Origin: Rhodanobacter sp. | GTDB lineage: Bacteria; Pseudomonadota; Gammaproteobacteria; Xanthomonadales; Rhodanobacteraceae | Reading direction: 5' to 3' | Length of the DNA stretch: 64,000 nt | Assembly (NCBI GenBank): GCA_027450005.1 | Contig: DAIDKO010000030.1 | Location: forward strand, 53,819 to 117,818 | Shown here: piece by piece, positions 10,449 through 20,254 of the stretch | Layout: every line of letters starts with the position of its first letter | Numbering within the stretch: the first letter of the stretch is position 1 | Notes under the pieces: generated by a model | What the model saw: the letters and a program-made list of their open reading frames with translations, nothing else | Told to the model about the DNA's origin: nothing | The model's database searches: none | Translations under genes and position numbers: made by a program

Positions 10449-11594
10449 ATGTCCTTTGACTACCACACCCTCGGCCGTTCCGGCCTGCGCGTCAGCCGCC
10501 TCGCGCTGGGCACGATGACCTTCGGCGAAAGCTGGGGCTGGGGTTCGGACGAGGTCACCGCGCGTGCGATGTTCGACCGCTACCTCGCAGCCGGCGGCAA
10601 CTTCGTCGACACCGCCGACCTGTACACCGAGGGCCAGAGCGAAACCCTGCTCGGCCGCTTCATCACCGCCAGCGGCAGCCGTGACCGCGTCGTGCTGACC
10701 ACCAAGTTCAGCTACAACGCCTAGCCGGGCAACCCCAACGCCGGCGGCAACGGCCGCAAGAACATCCTGCGCGCGGTGGAGGGTTCGCTACGCCGCCTGG
10801 GCACCGACTACATCGACCTCTACCTGCTGCACACCGGGGACCGCGTCACACCGGCGGAAGAGGTGGTGCGCACGCTGGACGACCTGGTGCGCGCTGGCAA
10901 GATCCGTTACGCGGGCCTATCCGATGTGCCGGCCTGGTACGCCGCGCAGATCCAGACCCTGGCGCTGGCGCATCACCTGCAGCCGCTGGTGAACCTGCAA
11001 CTGCAGTATTCGCTGTTGGAGCGCAACATCGAGCGTGAATATGCCTCGCTCGCGTAGGAGCTCGGCTACGGCATCACCGCATGGAGCCCGCTGGGCATGG
11101 GCCTGCTTTCGGGCAAGTACAAGCCCAGCGAATCGTGCCACGACGGCGCCGGCGACGGCCGCATCCAGGCGCTGAAGAGCAGCGGGCTGGCATCGCTGCG
11201 GGACAAGTTCACGCCGCGCAACTGGGCGATCGTCAGCGCGGTGGAGCTGGTGGCACGCGAGCACGACCTGTCGATGGCGCAGGTGGCCATCCAGTGGACG
11301 GTGCGCCGTCCCGCGGTGGGCTCGGTGATCCTCGGTGCGCGCACGATGGCGCAGTTCGAGGACAACCTCGTCGCGCTGGAGCGCTCCTTGCCCGACGAAG
11401 CGCTGCGACGGCTGGACGCGGTCTCGGCGCTGCCGCAGCAGTTCCCATACAGCTTCTTCGAGCAGGCACAGCAGGAGCGCCTCCACGGCGGCGCGGCGGT
11501 CGGCGACAAGCCGGACGGCTACCATGCGCCGGTGCGCGTGGCGGCGTCCGACGTCGGCGCCACGCATAGCCTGGTGGCGGCGGACCCGCGTTGA
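10449..11594 (+). pseudogene. Aldo/keto reductase interrupted by two in-frame TAG codons (10722-10724, 11055-11057)
   Basis: MSFDYHTLGRSGLRVSRLALGTMTFGES...FSYNA*PGNPNAGGNGRKN...EREYASLA*ELGYGIT...; all segments in the same frame. Confidence 0.85.
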
Positions 11595-11596
11595 GC

Positions 11597-12454
11597 ATGC
11601 GCGAGGAAACTCCCATGACGATCAGGACATCAACCGTTCCAGTGGACGGCGCCCGCCTGCACCTCGAATCGGCGGGCCGCGGCGAAGCGGTGACCATACT
11701 GCACGGTTTCCTGGTCGACCGCCGGCAGTGGGACCACGAGTTCGCCGCGCTGGCCAGCGACCATTGCGTGCTGCGCTACGACGCGCGCGGCTTCGGCCAG
11801 TCGGAGATCGTGCCCGGCCGCGGCTATGCGCATCACGAGAACCTCGCCGCGGTGCTGGACGCCTGCGGTGTCGGGCGCACGGCTTTGCTGGCCTGCTCCG
11901 GCGGCGCGGCCACCGCACTGGACTTTACGCTGGCGTATCCCGACCGGGTCATCGCGCTGGTCTTCGTTGGCGTCGGCTACTGGGGCCGGTTTGCTGACCG
12001 CACGCCGGCCGCGCGCGCCTTCCTTCAGGCACTGGGCGCCTACGACGTGCCGGGCATGATCGACAGCTCGCTGCGGGCCTTCACTGATGGGCCGCGCCGC
12101 GCGGCAGGCGACGTCGACGCCGGTGTGCGCCGCCGTGCCGAGGCGATGACCGCGCTGCAGTTCCACCGCGAGCCGAACCACTGGCGCCATGCCGCGCAGG
12201 ATCAGCGCACGCCGCAGCCCAGTGCGCTGGATCGCCTCGATGAGATTGCCGCGCCAACCCTGTTGATGGTGGGCGGCGAGGACCAGCCCGAAGTGATGGA
12301 ACTGTCCACGCAGATCGCCGAGGGTCTCCATCGTGCGCAACTGTTGGTGGTGCAGTGTGCGGGCCATCACGCGAACCTGGAGGCACCGGCAGCGGTGCTG
12401 ACCGAGGTGCGTCGCTGGCTGGCGCGACACGCGGTGCGCGACGCAAGGATGTAG
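11597..12454 (+). CDS. Alpha/beta hydrolase
   Basis: LHGFLVDRRQWDHEFAAL, LLACSGGAATALDFTLAYP nucleophile region; start could be 11597 or 11615. Confidence 0.8.
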   Translation: MREETPMTIRTSTVPVDGARLHLESAGRGEAVTILHGFLVDRRQWDHEFAALASDHCVLRYDARGFGQSEIVPGRGYAHHENLAAVLDACGVGRTALLACSGGAATALDFTLAYPDRVIALVFVGVGYWGRFADRTPAARAFLQALGAYDVPGMIDSSLRAFTDGPRRAAGDVDAGVRRRAEAMTALQFHREPNHWRHAAQDQRTPQPSALDRLDEIAAPTLLMVGGEDQPEVMELSTQIAEGLHRAQLLVVQCAGHHANLEAPAAVLTEVRRWLARHAVRDARM

Positions 12455-12465
12455 GTGCCATGAAA

Positions 12466-12511
12466 AAGCCGCGCCGGCGCAGGCCGGCGCGGCTTCCCGC
12501 TGCGCAGCGGG
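12466..12511. terminator. Two consecutive hairpins between convergent genes (bidirectional terminator)
   Basis: AAGCCGCGCCGGC-loop-GCCGGCGCGGCTT followed by CCCGCTGCGCAGCGGG. Confidence 0.7.
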
Positions 12512-12532
12512 AGGAGGCTGCGCGGCTGCGGC

Positions 12533-13048
12533 TTACGGGCCGTCCGGTGCTTCGCTTCCGACCGGGTGCTGGGCTTTGAATTCCTTCCATTGTTGCATGC
12601 GGGCCTGTCGCTGCGCCTTCATCGTAGCCAGCTGCGACTGCTGTGCCGGGGTCAGCAGGTTGTAGACCTGTGCGCGGACGTCGGCCATCTGCTGCACGCG
12701 TGCGGTGGTGGCGGTGCCCTCGGCCTGGGCCAGCGCGGAAGCGGCGGACTGGTAGCCGGGGTCGGTCGGCTCCATTGCCTCGAACGCCTGCCGCTGCTGG
12801 CGCAACGCCTGAAAACGGCTCCGGTTTTGCTCGAAGCTGCTCTTCATGATCTGCTTTATGTTGGCCTTCTGCGTATCGCTCAAATTGAGCTTGCCAAGCT
12901 CCATCATGCCGTGGCGGCCACCAGGGCCGCCGTGATGGCCCCAGCCGCCGGGGCCGCCAGGGCCGGGGGCGCTCTGTGCTGCGACGGCGAAGCTGCCGAT
13001 GGCCAAGGCCGAGCCGAAGGCCAGGCCGAGAATGAGGTTCTTGCGCAT
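12533..13048 (-). CDS. Spy/CpxP family periplasmic protein
   Basis: Signal peptide, LNLSDTQKANIKQIM, LLTPAQQSQLATM, Gly/His-rich linker. Confidence 0.78.
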   Translation of the reverse strand: MRKNLILGLAFGSALAIGSFAVAAQSAPGPGGPGGWGHHGGPGGRHGMMELGKLNLSDTQKANIKQIMKSSFEQNRSRFQALRQQRQAFEAMEPTDPGYQSAASALAQAEGTATTARVQQMADVRAQVYNLLTPAQQSQLATMKAQRQARMQQWKEFKAQHPVGSEAPDGP

Positions 13049-13127
13049 GGTTGTCGCCTCTTGCGGTGGGGGAGTGGTGCGTGCGGCCATTGGACGACGC
13101 CCCCGTGTGTATGTTCTTTGCGCGAGC

Positions 13128-13142
13128 GTAAAGATGGGTAAA
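13128..13142. promoter_or_regulatory. Candidate CpxR box
   Basis: GTAAA-gatgg-GTAAA, exact match to GTAAA-N5-GTAAA, in the spy-like/response-regulator divergent intergenic region. Confidence 0.65.
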
Positions 13143-13182
13143 GCCGTTGCCGCCAGCCGTTCCCGCATCGCTAAATAGCGCC

Positions 13183-13875
13183 ATGACCCGCATCCTGATC
13201 GCCGATGACGACCGCGCACTCTGCAGCCTGCTTGCCGAGTACCTGCGCCGCGAAGGTTTTGCCGTGGATTGCGCCAGCGATGGCGAAGAGGCGCTGGCGC
13301 GGCTGCACAACGCGGCGCAGCGGCCTGACCTGCTGATCCTCGACGTGATGATGCCAGGCCGCGACGGCCTGGAGACGCTGCGCGAGTTGCGCATGAAATA
13401 CCGCCTGCCGGTCATCATGCTTTCGGCGCGCGGGGAACCGGTGGACCGCGTGATCGGGCTGGAACTGGGCGCGGACGATTACCTCTCCAAGCCCTGCCTG
13501 CCGCGCGAACTGCTGGCCCGCGTGCGTGCACAGCTGCGGCGGCATGCGCCGGGCGCGGCCGCCGCGGGCGAGCTGCAGCTCGGCACCTTGAAGTTGCTGC
13601 CCGGCGAGCGCCGCGCGTTGGTCGGCGACCAGGAGCTGTCGCTGACCGGCGCCGAGTTCCAGCTGCTGCTGGCGCTGGCGCAACGCGCGGGCGAGCTGGT
13701 GGACAAGGCCGCGCTTACGCGGCTTGCGCTGGGCCGCGAGCTGGAGCGCTACGACCGCAGCATTGACGTGCACGTTAGCCGCCTGCGCCACAAGCTGGCC
13801 GACGCCTCCGCGCAGTCGCCGCGGATCGACTCGGTGCGCGGTTCCGGCTACGTGCTGGTGGCTGGCGTGCCATGA
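13183..13875 (+). CDS. cpxR: OmpR-family response regulator (CpxR-like)
   Basis: REC domain ILIADDDRALCSLL, LDVMMPGRDG, C-terminal winged helix. Confidence 0.8.
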   Translation: MTRILIADDDRALCSLLAEYLRREGFAVDCASDGEEALARLHNAAQRPDLLILDVMMPGRDGLETLRELRMKYRLPVIMLSARGEPVDRVIGLELGADDYLSKPCLPRELLARVRAQLRRHAPGAAAAGELQLGTLKLLPGERRALVGDQELSLTGAEFQLLLALAQRAGELVDKAALTRLALGRELERYDRSIDVHVSRLRHKLADASAQSPRIDSVRGSGYVLVAGVP

Positions 13876-15236
13876 ATCCGTTCAAAAGTCCGCTGTACCG
13901 GCGCGTGCTGCTGTGGTTCTGCGCGGTGAACCTGCTTGTGCTGCTGCTGGGCGGTTACCTGACCCGGCGCTTCGTGGAATACACCACCGAGGTGGAGATC
14001 GACTGGACCGCCCTGGCGCACTCGGCCAACCAGGCCTTTGAGCAGGGCGGCCCGGCGGCGCTGGACGCGTGGCGCGAACGGCAGCGCCACGAGGGCGTGG
14101 ACGCCACGCTGTTCCAGGACGGGCGACCGTTGCTGCCGATCCGCCTGCCGCCGTCGATCCGGGATGCCCTGCCGGAGATGCTGTCGGCCAACCGCAGCCT
14201 GGTTCTGAAGCCCTGGCGCAACCAGTTCCTGTACCTGGCGGTGCAACCGGTGACCGGTGCCGACGGCCGGCAGCGGCAACTGGTGGCGATCAGCCGCACG
14301 CACACGCGGCTGCCGCCGCAGGCGCGCGAGAGGATCCTGCTGGCGGTGCAGTTCGCGCTGTCGCTGTTGTTCATCGGCCTGGTGGGCTGGTGGGTGGCGC
14401 GCAGCGTGGCACGGCCGGTGCAGGCACTGCGCGAGGCGGCGCGGCGGATGGCCGCGGGCGAGTTGTCCGCGCGCGTGGGCCACCCCGGCGGCACGCGCGA
14501 CGAACTGGCCCAGCTCGCCGGCGATTTCGATGCCATGGCCGAACGCATCGAGGCGCTGGTCGCGCACGATCGCCGGGTGCTGCAGGATCTCTCGCACGAG
14601 CTGCGCTCGCCGCTGGCGCGCCTGCAACTGATCCTCGACCTGGCCCAGCGCGGCGACGATCCGGCGACGGCCGAGCGCTACTTCCGCCAGGCCGAGCACG
14701 AGATCGTCCGGCTCGACCGCCTGACGGGCGACATGCTGGCCTTGTCACGCATGGAGGGCGGTCTGCCCGGGATGGAGCGCGAGCGGCTGGATCTGGTCGA
14801 ACTCGCGCACGACGGCCTGCAGCAGGCGTCGCTGGAAGCGGACGCGCGCCGCATCCGCCTGCACTGGCAGGCCGCCGATGCGCCGGTCGAGGTGGTCGGT
14901 ACGCCGGTGCTGCTGGAACGCGCGCTGGGCAACCTGATCGTCAACGCCATCAAGTACAGCGCGGAAGGCGGCGAGGTGGAAGTCGCGGTGCGCGTCGTCG
15001 AGGGGCAGGCCGAATGTGTGGTGCGCGACCATGGCCCCGGCGTCCCGGAAGCCGAACTGGCGTCGTTGTTCCGGCCATTCTTCCGCGGCAGCAACGCCTT
15101 GCGCGCCGAAGGCCACGGCCTCGGCCTTGCCATCGCGCAACGCGTTGCCAGGGCGCACGGTGGCGACATCCTTGCGCGCAACGCCGAGGGCGGCGGGCTG
15201 GAAGTGCGGCTGCGCCTGCCGCTGGCCAGCGGGTGA
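13872..15236 (+). CDS. cpxA: Sensor histidine kinase (CpxA-like)
   Basis: HAMP, LQDLSHELRSPLARLQ H-box, N/G boxes; ATGA overlap with the RR. Confidence 0.78.
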   Translation: MNPFKSPLYRRVLLWFCAVNLLVLLLGGYLTRRFVEYTTEVEIDWTALAHSANQAFEQGGPAALDAWRERQRHEGVDATLFQDGRPLLPIRLPPSIRDALPEMLSANRSLVLKPWRNQFLYLAVQPVTGADGRQRQLVAISRTHTRLPPQARERILLAVQFALSLLFIGLVGWWVARSVARPVQALREAARRMAAGELSARVGHPGGTRDELAQLAGDFDAMAERIEALVAHDRRVLQDLSHELRSPLARLQLILDLAQRGDDPATAERYFRQAEHEIVRLDRLTGDMLALSRMEGGLPGMERERLDLVELAHDGLQQASLEADARRIRLHWQAADAPVEVVGTPVLLERALGNLIVNAIKYSAEGGEVEVAVRVVEGQAECVVRDHGPGVPEAELASLFRPFFRGSNALRAEGHGLGLAIAQRVARAHGGDILARNAEGGGLEVRLRLPLASG

Positions 15237-15244
15237 GTGGCTCC

Positions 15245-16132
15245 ATGCGCCATGGCCGCGGGAACGGGCAAGGCATTTCCCCACCGATCATCGGGCTGCT
15301 GGGGGCATTCATCGCAGTCGTCGCCGTCCTGTACTTCGCCGTGCCGGCCGCGCTGCTGCGCTGGGACCTGGACCGGCTGGTATTCAGCGCGCAGTCCCAG
15401 CGGCGCACGCACGAGGGCAAGCGCTTCGACGTCGCCGTTTCGCCCGATGCCACGGTGGTCGTAAGCCGCTACGGTGATGCCGGTCGGGCATGCGCGTTTT
15501 TCTTCCCGAGGCAGCATGGCGGCATCGGCAGCTACGAGCGAACGCTTTTTCCGTTGATCCGGGAGGCCGGTGCCGATGTCTACGCCATTTCGTATCCCAG
15601 GCAGGATGGGGCGAAGGGGCATGCCCATGTCGATCGGCTGTTCGGCCAGGTCGCGCTGGCGGTGTCGCGGGTGAGCAGGGCGGCGCGCTGCGGGATGCGC
15701 CGCAGCGTCTTCGTCGGCCGCTCGCTGGGCGCGACGGTGGCGCTGGCGGAAGCAGTGAAATTCAGGCGCAGGGCCGTGCTGATCGATGGGCTGGGGGCCG
15801 ACCTCGCCGGTGTGGTGCGGGCATGGATGGGCCGGCATCCTCTGTCGATCGGCTGGCGGCTGCTGCCGGTGCGTGCCTTGCTGGGGCGGCGGGACTATCC
15901 CGCCGCATCGCTGCTGCAGCAGATGCCGTCGGTGCCGGTATCGATTTTCCATGGCACGGCGGATACCGTGACGCGCTATGCGCTCGCGCGGAGCGCCTTG
16001 CAGGGACGCCCGAACGTGACCTTCGAGACGGTGAACGGCGGCACGCATCACGATACCTACCTGCTTGCTGGGAGCGCGTATGTCCGGAGCCTGCGTTCGC
16101 TGCTGGATGAAGAGACTTTGCGGAGCCGATGA
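15245..16132 (+). CDS. Membrane-anchored alpha/beta hydrolase-like protein
   Basis: N-terminal TM helix, FVGRSLGATVAL nucleophile elbow, GTHHD near C-terminus. Confidence 0.6.
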   Translation: MRHGRGNGQGISPPIIGLLGAFIAVVAVLYFAVPAALLRWDLDRLVFSAQSQRRTHEGKRFDVAVSPDATVVVSRYGDAGRACAFFFPRQHGGIGSYERTLFPLIREAGADVYAISYPRQDGAKGHAHVDRLFGQVALAVSRVSRAARCGMRRSVFVGRSLGATVALAEAVKFRRRAVLIDGLGADLAGVVRAWMGRHPLSIGWRLLPVRALLGRRDYPAASLLQQMPSVPVSIFHGTADTVTRYALARSALQGRPNVTFETVNGGTHHDTYLLAGSAYVRSLRSLLDEETLRSR

Positions 16133-17145
16133 TCCTGCCTGATGCCATTCGTCCCCCGATGCGCCGCAACACCCTCGTCGCCGTGGGACTGGCGCTGTGT
16201 GCGGCGCTATTCTTCACGATGACCTACGTGCTCAACCGCAGCCTGGTGAGCGGCGGCGGGCACTGGGCGTGGGCGGTGATCTTGCGTTACCTGATCACCT
16301 TGCCGCTGCTGGCCCTGGCGCTGCCGTTGCGTGGCGGCCTGGGCGAGCTGCCGCGCGAACTGCGCGCGCATCCGCGCGCATGGCTGACCTGGAGCAGCGT
16401 GGGTTTCGTGCTGTTCGGCGTGCCGCTGACCTGGGCCGCCGGCAGCGGGCCGGCATGGCTGGTGGCGGGCAGTTTCCAGACCACCGTGCTGGCCGGGCCG
16501 TTGCTGGCGCCGCTGATCTATCGCGATGGGCGCCGACGGCTGGCGTGGCCCACGCTGGCGATCGGTGCGTTGATCGTGGCCGGCGTGTTCGCGTTGCAAT
16601 GGGGCCATGCGCACGGTCGGCTCGGTGCCGACGACTGGCTGGCGGCGGGAGCGGTGGTGCTGGCTGCGTTCGCCTATCCCTTGGGCAACCGCATGCTACT
16701 GCTGCATCTGGAAACCAGCGCCTACCGGGTGAACGCCTTGCAGCGCGTGTTCGGCATGACGCTGTGTAGCTGGCCGGCGTGGTTGCTGATCGCCGCCATC
16801 GCGTGGCACACGATCGGTGCGCCGGACTGGCGCGAGGCATGGCTGGCGGGCGGTGTGGCCTTGTCCTCCGGCGTGATCGCCACCGTGTTGTTCTTCACGG
16901 CGACCGACCGCGTGCGCACGCAACCCACCGCACTGGCCGCCGTGGAGGCAATGCAGGCGGCCGAGCTGCTGTTCACCACGGCGCTAGGCGCAGCCCTGCT
17001 TGGCGAGGCGTGGCCGCGGGGCTGGGCCTTGTCCGGTGCGCTGGCGATCGTCGCGGGCATCGCGCTGTTCGGCTGGGTGAGCGGGCGCGAGGCGGCGGGC
17101 AACGAGGCGGCCGTGCGCGCGCTGCGCTCCGATCGCAGCGCCTAG
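16129..17145 (+). CDS. DMT-type multidrug efflux transporter family protein
   Basis: ~10 TM helices, EmrE/DMT-like repeats. Confidence 0.75.
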   Translation: MILPDAIRPPMRRNTLVAVGLALCAALFFTMTYVLNRSLVSGGGHWAWAVILRYLITLPLLALALPLRGGLGELPRELRAHPRAWLTWSSVGFVLFGVPLTWAAGSGPAWLVAGSFQTTVLAGPLLAPLIYRDGRRRLAWPTLAIGALIVAGVFALQWGHAHGRLGADDWLAAGAVVLAAFAYPLGNRMLLLHLETSAYRVNALQRVFGMTLCSWPAWLLIAAIAWHTIGAPDWREAWLAGGVALSSGVIATVLFFTATDRVRTQPTALAAVEAMQAAELLFTTALGAALLGEAWPRGWALSGALAIVAGIALFGWVSGREAAGNEAAVRALRSDRSA

Positions 17146-17199
17146 GCGTGCTCAGTCGCGCCGGATGGGATACTTCCGCGTCCCCGCACGAATCCCGCC

Positions 17200-18444
17200 A
17201 TGACCGACGACGCCACCACCATCCGCCACGGCACGCCCGCGTTCCGGCGTACCAACCTCGCGCTGTTCGCCGCGGGCTTGGCGACGTTTGGCCTGCTGTA
17301 TTGCGTGCAGCCGCTGATGCCGGAGTTCAGCCGCGACTATGGCGTGAGCGAGGCGGGCGCGGCGCTGTCGCTGTCGCTCACCACCGGCGTGCTGGCGTTC
17401 GCGATGCTGTTCGCCGGCGGCGTGTCCGATGCGCAGGGACGCAAGCCGGTGATGGTGGCTTCACTGCTGTCCTCCGCGGTGCTGGTGCTGGCCAGCGCGG
17501 CGATGCCGACCTGGGCCTCGCTGCTGGTGGTGCGCACCCTGCTCGGCTTGACGCTGAGCGGCCTGCCGGCGGTGGCGATGACCTACCTCGGCGAGGAAAT
17601 GCATGCCGACTCGATCGGCCTTGGCATGGGGCTTTACATCAGCGGCAGCGCGGTGGGTGGCATGGGCGGCCGGCTGGTCGCCGGCGTGCTGGCCGACTTC
17701 TTCGGCTGGCGCACCGGCGTGGCGGTGGTGGGCGTGATCGGCCTCGCCTGCGCGTTGGCGTTCTGGCGTGCGCTGCCGCCTTCGCGGCACTTCGTGCGGC
17801 AGCCATGGAATGCGCGTGCGCTCGCTGCGCGCTTCGCCGGCATGTTCCGCGATCACGGGCTGCCTTGGCTGTTCGCTGAGGGTTTCCTGCTGCTGGGCGC
17901 CTTCGTCACCGTCTACAACTACCTCGGCTACCGCCTCCTGGCGCCGCCGTACAACCTCAGCCAGGCGGTGGTCGGGCTGATCTTCGGCATCTACCTGATC
18001 GGTACCTTCAGCTCGGCTTGGATGGGCCACCTGGCCGGCAAGCTGGGCCGGCGCAAGGTGCTGTGGACGGCGCTAGCGCTGATGCTGGCTGGCGTGCTGC
18101 TGACCCTGGCCACGTCACTGTGGCTGGTGGCGCTGGGCATCGTGGCGGTCACCTTCGGCTTTTTCGGTGGCCACTCCATTGTCAGCAGCTGGGTCGGCCG
18201 GCGTGCCGGTGCGGCGAAGGCGCAGGCGTCGTCGATGTACCTGTTCTGCTACTACATGGGCTCCAGCGTGGCCGGCGCCAGCGGCGGGTTGTTCTACGCC
18301 GCGCATGGCTGGAGCGGCGTGGTCGTGTTCGTCGGCGCGCTGGTGCTGGCCGGACTCGCGATTGCGCTGGGGCTTATCCGGCTCAAGCCGCTGACGGGCG
18401 TGGCGACGCCGCCCGCGCCGATGAGCAAGGGCGCGATGCCCTGA
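17200..18444 (+). CDS. MFS transporter
   Basis: 12-TM MFS; GGVSDAQGRKPVM motif A. Confidence 0.85.
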   Translation: MTDDATTIRHGTPAFRRTNLALFAAGLATFGLLYCVQPLMPEFSRDYGVSEAGAALSLSLTTGVLAFAMLFAGGVSDAQGRKPVMVASLLSSAVLVLASAAMPTWASLLVVRTLLGLTLSGLPAVAMTYLGEEMHADSIGLGMGLYISGSAVGGMGGRLVAGVLADFFGWRTGVAVVGVIGLACALAFWRALPPSRHFVRQPWNARALAARFAGMFRDHGLPWLFAEGFLLLGAFVTVYNYLGYRLLAPPYNLSQAVVGLIFGIYLIGTFSSAWMGHLAGKLGRRKVLWTALALMLAGVLLTLATSLWLVALGIVAVTFGFFGGHSIVSSWVGRRAGAAKAQASSMYLFCYYMGSSVAGASGGLFYAAHGWSGVVVFVGALVLAGLAIALGLIRLKPLTGVATPPAPMSKGAMP

Positions 18445-18447
18445 GGT

Positions 18448-19050
18448 TCAGAGCCGCAGCGTGATCTGCGCCGTGCCCGGGTCGCCGGGCATCAGGCGCT
18501 GGGCGAAGCCGAGTTCGCGGCACAGCTGCAGCATCGGGCGGTTTTCCAGCAGCACGTAGCCCCACAGTTCGGCGAGGCCACGGCGGCGGCAATCGTCGAC
18601 CAGTCGCTGCATCAGCAGCGCGCCGAGGCCGACGCGGCTCCAGTCGTGCTCGACCACCACCGAGAACTCCGCGCTGTCGGCGGATTCGTCCACGTAGATG
18701 CGGCCCACGCCGCGGATCTCGGTGGGGCGCACCGATTCGTCCATCAGCACGAGCGCGGTCTCGCGCGCCGGGTCGATGCGGCACAGGCGCTGCGCCATCG
18801 GCTCCGGCAGCTCCGACATCGCGTGCAGGAAGCGGCGGCGAATGTCCTCGGGCGACAGCCGCCGGAAGCCGCGCTGCAGCGCCGCGATGTCGCCGGGCAC
18901 GATCTCGCGCAGCCATAATTCGCGGCCGTCGCGGCTGCACACGCGTTCGCCCCGTGCGGTGTGCACGCTGAGCGCAAGGGCGTGGCGTTCGCGGAGGCGT
19001 GGCGGGAGCAGCGGGTGGGGAGCGGCAGGGCGCTGGCTGGCGGTGATCAT
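18448..19050 (-). CDS. GNAT family N-acetyltransferase
   Basis: LWLREIVPGDIAALQ..., VVEHDWSRVGLGALLMQRLVDDCRRRG. Confidence 0.8.
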   Translation of the reverse strand: MITASQRPAAPHPLLPPRLRERHALALSVHTARGERVCSRDGRELWLREIVPGDIAALQRGFRRLSPEDIRRRFLHAMSELPEPMAQRLCRIDPARETALVLMDESVRPTEIRGVGRIYVDESADSAEFSVVVEHDWSRVGLGALLMQRLVDDCRRRGLAELWGYVLLENRPMLQLCRELGFAQRLMPGDPGTAQITLRL

Positions 19051-19140
19051 ATCAATACTCAAGCGTATTGTGTGCGATGCAGCATGCTCCAGAAGCTTGT
19101 ATGGCGCAAGTCTGTGCGCCGGTTTGCCGCAGATGCGCAT

Positions 19141-19683
19141 TCAGTCGTGCAGCGTATCCGTCGGCCGTCGCGGCCGCTTCGGGCCGGGCGCGGAATGGCT
19201 GCCCTGGGCCCCGTCGACGGCATCGATCCAGCCCGCCCGCGCCTGCGGGAAGGCATCGGCATAGGGCACGTAGGGCTTGATGTCGAGGATCGGCGTGCCG
19301 TCCAGCAGGTCCACGCCGCGCACGCGCAGCGCACGTTCCTCCACCGCGACTAGTTCCACCGCGGACAGGCCGATCGGGTTCGGCCGGTGCGGCGAGCGCG
19401 TGGCCAATACGCCGCGCTTGCCGCCGCCGCGGGGTGGCCGTACCCGGGGCTTCCAGCCCTCGCTGCGGTGGAACACGAACAGCAGCCAGATCCGCGCGAA
19501 GCCGGCGAGATCGGCAAAGGCTTCCGCGGGCAGACCATCGACGAATTCGATGCGCGCCTCCGCTTCGGCGCCCGTCTCGGTGCCCGCTACCACGGTGGAC
19601 TGGTGCGGCGCATCGATGCGCCGCACATAGGGCGAGCGCACGTGTGCGATCGGATGGGCAACAAACGGGGAGTTTTCGTCCAC
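19141..19683 (-). CDS. trmO: tRNA (N6-threonylcarbamoyladenosine(37)-N6)-methyltransferase TrmO
   Basis: HRPNPIGLSAVELV, PILDIKPYVPYAD; GTG start assumed. Confidence 0.85.
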   Translation of the reverse strand: MDENSPFVAHPIAHVRSPYVRRIDAPHQSTVVAGTETGAEAEARIEFVDGLPAEAFADLAGFARIWLLFVFHRSEGWKPRVRPPRGGGKRGVLATRSPHRPNPIGLSAVELVAVEERALRVRGVDLLDGTPILDIKPYVPYADAFPQARAGWIDAVDGAQGSHSAPGPKRPRRPTDTLHD

Positions 19684-19711
19684 GGCCAATGCGCTTAAAA
19701 GGACACCTGCA

Positions 19712-20212
19712 TCAGTGGATGCCGACGCCCAGGCCCAGCCCGAAGCTGATGTTCGGATGCCCGCTGCGCATTTCCTCGGCCGTCCACACATGCGACTGTG
19801 CGGTCTGCACCAGCGGGAACACGTAATCGGCTTCGCCGACCTTGCCGGCACGGCTGCCGGCCAGTTTGCCGGCGACGGTGATCGGCGCACCGTTGGGGTA
19901 GTTCATCGGTTCGGCGTAGCCCGGCAGCAGGGCGATGAAGCGGCCGTTGCCACCGTTGCCGAATTTCGGTCGCTGCGAGGAGTCCAGCGGGTAGGCAAGG
20001 ATTTCGATCTCGCTGTGGTCGGGCAGGTTCTTCACGCCCACCACGCGGCCGCCCCAGATGACTTGGCCGTGCCCGTACTGCTCCGGCGCTTGCGCCACCT
20101 GCATCGGCGTGGCGGCGACGGTGCCGGGTGCGACTTTGTAGATCGGCGCAGGCGCGCAGGCGGCAAGGCCGAGCAGCAGGCCGGGCAGGATGATGCGGGC
20201 GATGTGGCGCAT
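19712..20212 (-). CDS. slp: Slp family outer membrane lipoprotein
   Basis: Lipobox LGLAACAP; VIWGGRVVGVKNLPDHSEIEILAYPLDSSQRP. Confidence 0.82.
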   Translation of the reverse strand: MRHIARIILPGLLLGLAACAPAPIYKVAPGTVAATPMQVAQAPEQYGHGQVIWGGRVVGVKNLPDHSEIEILAYPLDSSQRPKFGNGGNGRFIALLPGYAEPMNYPNGAPITVAGKLAGSRAGKVGEADYVFPLVQTAQSHVWTAEEMRSGHPNISFGLGLGVGIH

Positions 20213-20254
20213 GGCGGACTCCGGGGCGAAGATCGCGGCAATGGTGCAGTGAGC

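Noticed and set aside
12461-12540. Small ORF starting MKKPRRRRPARLPAAQREEAARL
   Set aside because: Sequence is the terminator stem-loops read as protein; hairpin explanation is sufficient.
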